DNA of 64,000 nucleotides. Source: Hericium rajendrae (taxonomy: Eukaryota > Basidiomycota > Agaricomycetes > Russulales > Hericiaceae). The stretch is from positions 1,612,001-1,676,000 of the forward strand of contig CM065885.1 of the NCBI GenBank assembly GCA_033439255.1, written 5' to 3'. The position numbers were made by a program, and so were the translations under genes. This document shows, piece after piece, positions 57,775 to 64,000 of the stretch. Numbering within the stretch: position 1 is the stretch's first letter; each line of letters opens with the position of its first letter. The notes beneath the pieces were generated by a model. The model did no database searches, was not told where the DNA came from, and was given only the letters and a program-made list of their open reading frames with translations.

Positions 57775-58106
57775 GAATAATATAAGTCCGAATCCGAGTC
57801 CGAGTCCGAGTCCGAATGTGCATGCAGTGGTCCGAGACCGGGCTGGTGAATCCGGACAGGGATGAGGCCAGTTGAGCTGGGCCGTAGTTTGCGAGGCATT
57901 AAATATGGGTGACCGAGCTGCACCGTAAACTGCGGTACATATCTATGCAAGCCGACCCGTAACCTACGGTCTATTCCCAAATCCAGCTGGTTCGTGGCTT
58001 ACGGACCAAAAACGGTGATTCCAGCTGGCTTTGACCAGTCCGTAACTTACGGCCTTAGGCCACTTTTGTCTGGCCCGTAGGTTGCGGCGAAAGTCAATGT
58101 ATTGTG
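57775..58106 (-). repeat. Right terminal inverted repeat of the KDZ element
   Basis: Reverse complement of 9545-9880 with about eight differences by eye, including the GTCCGA hexamer array at its inner edge. The outer end reads CAATGTATTGTG, followed by the TGCCACATC flank. Confidence 0.85.
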
Positions 58107-58115
58107 TGCCACATC
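58107..58115. repeat. Target-site duplication of the KDZ element, right copy
   Basis: TGCCACATC, identical to 9536-9544. The sequence that follows (TCCTTCGTTTCTGGACCGAT) continues the phrase pattern of the LTR-element interior left of 9536. Confidence 0.7.
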
Positions 58116-59383
58116 TCCTTCGTTTCTGGACCGATTTGGATGCGGATTTTTGCGCTCTGCTCGCATACTCGAACGCTTTTGAATCCCTATACAAGCTCTG
58201 GGGTATTCTATGGCTCGGGTAGTCATCCAGCAAGTCACTTGGCGATTTAGGCCTCTTTTGGCTCAGCCATATCTCGGCATCCAGACCACAAATCAACAAG
58301 CGGATTTTTGCATCTCCTCCGCATTGTTCACACCTCCAAAACGCGCCCTCACACGTCCTAATCCGACACGACCTTGCTCCGCAAATCCCTTCTCTCCATC
58401 CTTATCTCCTTCAACATCCTAGGGATGGCATCCATCCCTTTCTGCTTATCTGCAACCCTCGCTGCTCTTATGCTCTGTGATCCTCATTCAATCCTGTCTA
58501 CTCTCAACTCAAATCTCCTGCACCAGTCTGGGGGGGCTCGCACGCCTCACTCATCGTCCGTCCTCGACCCCACCATCCACCCATATTTTGGACTTCCATC
58601 TAGTTTCTGATGCGGAGTCTGGGGGGGCTTGTGTGACTAGGGCCTGAGGCACAGTTTTCAGGATTTTGGGACCTTAGAGGTATGGAGGTTTTGCTCCCCC
58701 TGTCCATCTACTGGGAGTACCTGCACAGAGCTAGCAATGGGGGGCTATAGGGATGTATAGGAGGGAGGCTGGAGCCTTGCAGAGCACTGGATCCAGCATT
58801 CCTTTGGAGTCAGATCCTTAGGGCTGAGAGCAGCTAGGAGCTGCATAGGAGCTTGTGAGATCCTGCCTTCTTGCTGTGAGCAGACTGGAGGAGTGGCTGG
58901 ATGCCTCAGGCCTCAGCCATCCTGAGACCAGCTTGGAGACCTAGGAGCTGAAGAGATCCTGTCTCTTTGCTGAGAGCAGTCTGGAGTCTGGGTGGCTGAG
59001 ATAGCCTGTGGCCTTGGCTTAGCATCTTTCATCCTTCTCTTTTGGATGTGAAGTGCTGCAGCTGGAGGACTTGTAGCTTGGCTAGGGTTGGAGGCTGCTC
59101 TGTTAAGAGAGCTTGGTGCAGTTAAGTCTGGAGCTGCAGAGCTTCACATGCAGATTTTCTCTTCAATTTTCTTCTCTAATTTTTCACTCTAATTTTTCAC
59201 TCTAATTTTTCACTTTTATCTTGTTTCTACTTTCTTCTCTAGATTTTTCTCTGATTTTTCTACTTTAACCCTTTTTCTTCTTTTCTAATTTTGTCTTGTT
59301 CCCTTTCTGCTTTGTTCATTCTCAGCTTTGCACTACTCACTTTGTGTTCAGGAGTCTCAAAGACCAAGAAAGTGGGGGGGCTC
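58107..59383 (+). mobile_element. Right interior of the LARD-like LTR element, with polypurine tract
   Basis: It continues the loosely repeated non-coding phrases (GCGGATTTTTGC at 58141 and 58301; CGCGCCCTCACACGTCC at 58342), then a CTGGAG/GAGACC-rich stretch (58640-59150) and a TTTTCTACTTT-rich stretch (59150-59300). GTGGGGGGGCTC (59372-59383) directly precedes the 3' LTR and fits a polypurine tract. The same GGGGGGGCT phrase stands at 58533 and 58624. No gene is recognised. Confidence 0.55.
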
Positions 59384-59870
59384 TGTAACGGATGGTTTAT
59401 AAGTTACTACTATAGTCTTCTACTTTCTTACTCTTTTCTACCTGGCTTACTTTTCGAGTTTTGCAGAGTTTCCTTATTAGGATAGCTGAGTTTGAATCAT
59501 GTACTTAGAGCGGATTTCCTTATTGGGAATAAGCATCTATCTTGCCAACACACCACCATCTGTCTGCTTTTGTCTCAGTCTCTGCTTGTTCTCCTCATAT
59601 CTGAAAGGTTCTCTTGGGATCCAACCCTCAAAGGAAGGTGTGTGGCCCCCAAAACCCTCATCAGGAGGTCTATATCTGCTGCTGGCCCTCAGAGGAGGTG
59701 CCAGCTCATCACTCATCTGCTTGGCTGCAGGACTGAGGCATCCTCGGTTCTGTTAGCTCTAGCTCGTGGACTCTCTCTAGGAGGTCTACGACACCTTTAT
59801 ACCCTCCTCACTTGCTCGCCTACCTTGGACTTCCCGGGCAGTAGCGGCTCGACCTCTATCGTCCGTTACA
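59384..59870 (+). repeat. 3' LTR of the 54-kb LTR unit
   Basis: 487 bp from TGTAACGGATGG to TCCGTTACA, the same length as the 5' LTR and almost identical to it. The GCTAG target duplication follows at 59871-59875. Confidence 0.9.
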
Positions 59871-61402
59871 GCTAGATTGGGCACCAGAAAGGGGAAGGGC
59901 AAAGATGCTGAACTGAGCCTGGACGAATTAGAAGTGATGGAGAAGGCACTCGAGAAGCTCGAGGAGTGAGAGCAGAAGCAATATATCGTTAAGCAGCAGA
60001 TCTTTTCCACAATCTCTGATTCATTGCTACTGCACATCCAATCACTCGGTCATGCACATCAAGTCTGAAATGTGGTTTGCGCCGAGTTCGAATCAAAGAC
60101 TATGATGGTTCAAATCAATATTTGCCGCCGACTCCAAGACATGTGCTGCTAAAATGGCGAGGACATCTGCACGCACTTTGATTCCATACTCCGCATGAGA
60201 GAAGAACTCTCAGGCATGGGCACAACACTCGAAGATCCTGATTTCTCAGTGATCATCATGTCGTCGCTGCCAAGCTCTTACGACCCCGTACTCTCATCAA
60301 TGCTATCAGCAGTGCACATCTTGGGCAAGACCATTGACCCACAGACGTTCATCGTGCACATCACCGAAGAGTATGATTGCCACACGATCCAGACCTGGCT
60401 AGCCAAAATGTTGTCCGACGGGATGGTGCTTCTCACCCAGGAGGCAAAGAAGAAGCACGGCCGAGGCTCACATGGGGGAAAGGGCAAGAAAGACCTCAAG
60501 TGCTCGAACTGCAGTCGCACGGGGCACCTCATTGCTGACTGCTTCAGGAAAGGCGGTGGCAAAGAGGGTCAGTGGCCAGATAGGAAAGGTGGAGGAGACA
60601 GCACAAAAGCTAGCAGCAGCACCAATATGGCCGATGCCCTATCAACGGAGTTTGCACTCACAGCGCTCACTACCGGCTCAGCCGAGGAGGAAATGGTTTG
60701 CTGCATGGACACCGGCACAAACCACCATTATTCCCCTTTTCAGCAGGAATTCATCAACTTTCACGAGATCCCACCGAAGCCGATCATTGCCACTGACAAG
60801 TGAACATTCTTCGCTATCGGCAAGGGTGACGTGATCATTAATTTTCCCAATGGGAATGGCACCACGTGCATCAAACTCCAGGATGTGCTGTATGCGCCCG
60901 AGCTTGCATTTATGCTGATCTCGATAAGCTGTATCGACGCACTCGGATTCTCCACTGTATTCTGCGATGGACAGTGCAAAATCCTGAGCCCCTCGAATCA
61001 AGTCATCACCAGCATTTCACGTGATGGTCACCTATACAAATTTACATGTGCTGCTGATGTGCTAGCCGCAGTCGTGCTGGCCTCAATCACAGAAGAAGCA
61101 TCTGCACATCTCATCCTGACAGCCTCCGAGCTGCACCGATGACTTGGCCACATGTCCATCAATGCTGCAAAGGCACTCATCTGCAAGGGTGTTATCACAG
61201 GACTCGAACTCAATAAGCTTACCTCAGAAATGGAGCTCTGTACTGCCTGTGTTCAAGCGAAGATTACTAAGACCTCATTCCCGAAGGAACGCATGTGATC
61301 CCAATCAACCCTATATGGGGAATTGATCTCCTCAGATCTCTGGGGCCTCATGCAAGTTGAGTTGATCACCAGCGACTGCTACGTGATGACATTTTTGGAC
61401 TT
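59871..61402 (+). mobile_element. Copia element 2: gag-protease-integrase part
   Basis: Past the GCTAG duplication the Copia reading resumes: a charged helical segment, the UBN2-type Gag region, a zinc knuckle CSNCSRTGHLIADC (CX2CX4HX4C, about 60502-60543), a protease-like CCMDTGTNHHYSPF (about 60700), the GAG-pre-integrase region around LGHMSINAAKALICKGV (about 61145-61200), and the integrase start SDLWGLMQVEL (about 61330). It carries several breaks and is cut at 61402 by the family B/A repeat; reverse transcriptase and RNase H would lie beyond. A fossil, older than the 54-kb unit inserted in it. Confidence 0.75.
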
Positions 61403-63165
61403 GGTGGAAGAGGGCCAATGCTGTGCATGGCAAAACGATTCCTTTTTTTTATCATCAATGAAGGTATATAAATTACCGTCATGTATGGTCATGTACAGGT
61501 ATACTGACATCTTGCATGCAGGCCTGTACCTCATGTCTTATACTTGGCATGTAGCATTGTGCTGGGGCCAGTGCCTCATGCATGCCTGCTACACCTCATG
61601 CCAGCTCACTATGCCTCATGTTCACTGGTCACACCCTATGCTGGTCTACCACATCTCGATGTACCTTGTGGATGGGCCAGTGACAGCTTAGAGATGACTA
61701 CAGCTGAATGTGAGCATGTCAGCCAGCACAACTATATACATGCATTGTGTGTTGCTATGTGCAGGTGTGTCACCTGCCTGTACCTTGTGCCTCATGTCTC
61801 ATACACAGACATACCAAGCCATGCATAGGCTTAGTGCCTTATGCATGCTTATCATGCTACACTACATCTTGCATACAAGCCACCATCCTATAGATGCTTA
61901 CTGTACTTCATGTACAGGCCCACAGCATCTTGACACTCTGCACATGCTTGCAGCACCCTGTGCATGGCCACCACACCCTGTTGATCTCCTGTACAAGCTA
62001 GTAGCAGCCTTACATATGGGCCTGTATGCCTTATGCTCACCCTCTATGCCTCATGCATGGCTCTCAATATCTCACACATCCTCACTGCGCATTGCATCTT
62101 ATATATAGGCCCACTATAGCTTAACATTGGTGAGCATGGCCACTGGACCTCCTGCACAGCTATGACACTTATCATGCCTTGTGCATGAACCTAGTGCCTT
62201 ATGCACATATGTACTTTTGTTGTGCCTTACCAGTGCACACATGCCTGCACATAGCTCTATCTGTACATGATGTGTACCATTGTGCATGTGTGCACTGTTT
62301 GAACTTGTAATATACTTGATTGTACTAGTAGCTGTATGAAATATAATTGATTTTGGCTTTATATCTCTTGTATCTGATTGATCTGAGACAGTACTAATAG
62401 CAAGGATCATAGTAGGGATCATATAGATCAGAGCAAGCCTTTGAATTTATATGATTTGTACAACAACTACAGCTATCTTTCAGAAACATGTAGCACTATA
62501 TAGTGTCCAACTACTGTTATGATAGCTATGATAGGCCTCATAGTCTTACATAGTTGAGAACTGTGGCTGCATAAATAGTGATAGACTTTATAGTGCTATG
62601 ATAGGACATATAGATCAACACTGGGCTATGTGAAATTTCAAATTTTCAGATGATACACACTACACCAACTCATATATGCACTCTTGGCTCACATTTTTTT
62701 ATCTATGCATACTTTTGTTAATCTGCTTACACATGTATCAACCCATAGGCATCACAGCAAACTTATGTATGCTCCTACTACCTCATACATTTTCTGTTAG
62801 CCTGTGCACCTTCTATTGATTTGTATACATTGCTGCTAGCACCAAAGACATAATTTAATTTCTATATTTGGATTTTTTTCTGACTTTTACAAAAAATAAC
62901 ATAAATCATACCAGTTTTTTTTTTAAATAGAGCTTATATCTCTTCAATGTATAATCTAGTCAGTATTTTTCTATTTTACATGCATAAAATACTATAAAAA
63001 TTGAATTCTTACCTTCAAACCATATTTTGTATACTGACAGAAATTAGTGACCAAATATGGCAACTACTTTCTGGTAAAATTGCCTGTCGATTAGCATGAA
63101 GGTTTAGAGTAACAAAAAACTTATACAAATGCCTGAGAGCATCAATTGTGCAAACATCACTTTAA
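61403..63165 (+). repeat. Family B repeat inserted in Copia 2
   Basis: It begins GGTGGAAGAGGGCCAATGC within the integrase region and ends CATCACTTTAAG. It is almost identical to the minus-strand copy at 31767-33532. The 132-codon frame at 61710-62108 recurs in all B copies without a recognisable domain. Confidence 0.75.
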
Positions 63166-64000
63166 GTTACGATTCCTTAGAATCGTTTACTCTATACCGC
63201 CTTTTCATAGTGAAAACGACACCAAAATGATGACTATGCCCATTAGGCAGTTGGCTTATATAATCACACATCTTCAATCTAACGAGTTTGCAGGTTCAAC
63301 TTTAGCTCTGGCCAAACTTTCTTGATTTAATGTAACTTGATCAATTTTTGACCAATTCACCTGTTCTCAAATGCATCTGAATCTGCTCATTTATTGCTTT
63401 CTGACAGTATTTTTTGCATCCTGATCTGTGCAGAAGTCACAGAGTGCAATGAATTTCTACATTTCCCCTCTATAACACTTGAATTTGAGCTAACTCAGTT
63501 CATTCTCCACCGATTTACTCATTCTCAAATGCATCTAAATCTACTCACTTATAGCTTTGCTACCATACTTTATGTGTCCAAATCGGTTAAGAACTCGCAG
63601 AATGCAAAGTGTTTCTTTTTTTCCTGTTCTAAAATGCTTGAACCCTAGCTAACTAGGCCAATTCTCAACTGATTTACTCGTTCTAAAATGCATCAGAATC
63701 TACTTATTGATAGCTTTTTGACAGTACCTTAGGCGTCAGGATCGGTGCAAAACTCGCAGAATGCGAATTGTTTCTGCATTTTCCCCCTAAAATGCTTGAA
63801 CTCCAGCTAACTTAATCAGTACTCAACCGATTCACCTGTTCTCAAATGCATCTGAATATACCAGAAAGCCGGTCTCCAATACAATTTACTACTTACAGAA
63901 AGATACAGCCACTAAAATGATACACAGCAAACAAATGTACATACTGTTTATTGATAAAATGAGCAAAACAATGCAATTTATCGGTAGCAGTGGGTCCTGA
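63166..64000 (+). repeat. Family A repeat following B, runs off the window
   Basis: It starts TTACGATTCCTTAGAATCG exactly where B ends, as at 31766/31767. It contains the B-box-like GGTTCAAC stretch and ~158-bp units (63360-63850). It is nearly identical to 31766-30935 on the opposite strand, so the B-A pair moves or duplicates as one unit. Confidence 0.75.

Larger units (their letters stand above)
9545..58106. mobile_element. 48.6-kb KDZ (Kyakuja-Dileera-Zisupton) DNA transposon with TET/JBP and cargo genes
   Basis: The ends are ~330-bp inverted repeats (9545-9880 and about 57775-58106) that match at about 97% by eye and are flanked by a 9-bp direct repeat. The element encodes a KDZ transposase with a CxC2 cysteine cluster and an adjacent TET/JBP dioxygenase, a pairing known from Agaricomycete KDZ elements. 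About ten further genes are carried between the ends. It has been invaded by a 13.5-kb foldback block, a MITE, a 2.25-kb insert and a LINE fragment; without these it would be roughly 31 kb. It sits inside an LTR element whose LTRs are almost identical, so its own insertion must be younger still. Confidence 0.8.
5750..59870 (+). mobile_element. 54.1-kb LTR-flanked unit: non-autonomous LTR element carrying a nested KDZ transposon
   Basis: Two 487-bp LTRs (5750-6236, 59384-59870) bracket the unit, with TG...CA ends, inverted tips TGTAACGGA/TCCGTTACA and the GCTAG duplication. Removing the KDZ element (9545-58106) leaves an element of about 5.6 kb. Its interior (6237-9544 and 58107-59383) shows no gag, protease, integrase or reverse transcriptase, so it resembles a LARD-type non-autonomous element mobilised in trans. 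The LTRs differ at only about two positions by eye, so insertion into Copia 2 is recent. The element looks structurally whole apart from the nested insertion. Family (Gypsy or Copia kin) is undetermined. Confidence 0.8.

Noticed and set aside
9545-58106. Starship element (tyrosine-recombinase giant transposon)
   Set aside because: Starships have a DUF3435 captain gene at one end; none is seen, while a KDZ transposase with inverted repeats is present.

Overview
The window looks like a transposon-dense region of a filamentous basidiomycete, probably an Agaricomycete. The reasons are very short spliceosomal introns (about 45-65 nt), F-box/leucine-rich genes of mushroom type, Copia elements, and a KDZ (Kyakuja-Dileera-Zisupton) transposase beside a TET/JBP dioxygenase. 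No ordinary host gene outside mobile DNA was recognised. Almost all of it reads as one set of elements nested inside each other.

From the outside in. (1) 1-746 is the 3' end of one Copia element (RNase H, then an LTR), which sits in an AT-rich repeat called family A here. (2) 747-4710 holds degenerate family A copies, a 48-bp perfect palindrome and half of a MITE-like element. (3) A second Copia element begins near 4711 and its gag is cut at 5749. It resumes at 59871 and is cut again at 61403. (4) The cut in gag is filled by a 54.1-kb unit (5750-59870) with two 487-bp LTRs, nearly identical by eye, flanked by the 5-bp target duplication GCTAG. Its own interior (6237-9544 plus 58107-59383) has no recognisable gag-pol. 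(5) Inside that lies a 48.6-kb DNA transposon (9545-58106) with ~330-bp inverted repeats and a 9-bp flanking repeat TGCCACATC. This is the KDZ element and carries nearly all the genes.

KDZ gene order: P1(-), X(+), a repeated exon-like tract and Y(+), F-box 1(-), Q(-), Z(+), KDZ transposase(-), TET/JBP dioxygenase(-), R(+), a LINE fragment(-), W(+), F-box 2(+), T(-), S(+). P1, X, Z and S look like one diverged family. Z and S each carry a Cys6 cluster of Zn(II)2Cys6 spacing. Q and T are small coiled-coil genes divergent from Z and S. The two F-box genes are paralogues sharing a GC-AG first intron.

The KDZ element was itself invaded. A 13.5-kb palindromic foldback block (19987-33532) lies in an intron of Q, a MITE (37665-38265) lies inside the transposase gene, a ~2.25-kb AT-rich insert splits R, and a 5'-truncated LINE sits at about 49.05-50.53 kb. 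A copy of one end of the foldback block recurs in opposite orientation at 61403-64000.

The likely logic is that transposase and TET/JBP form the mobility/epigenetic core, while the zinc-cluster, coiled-coil and F-box genes are cargo of unknown role. All assignments come from reading sequence and family memory; no alignment or database search was run.
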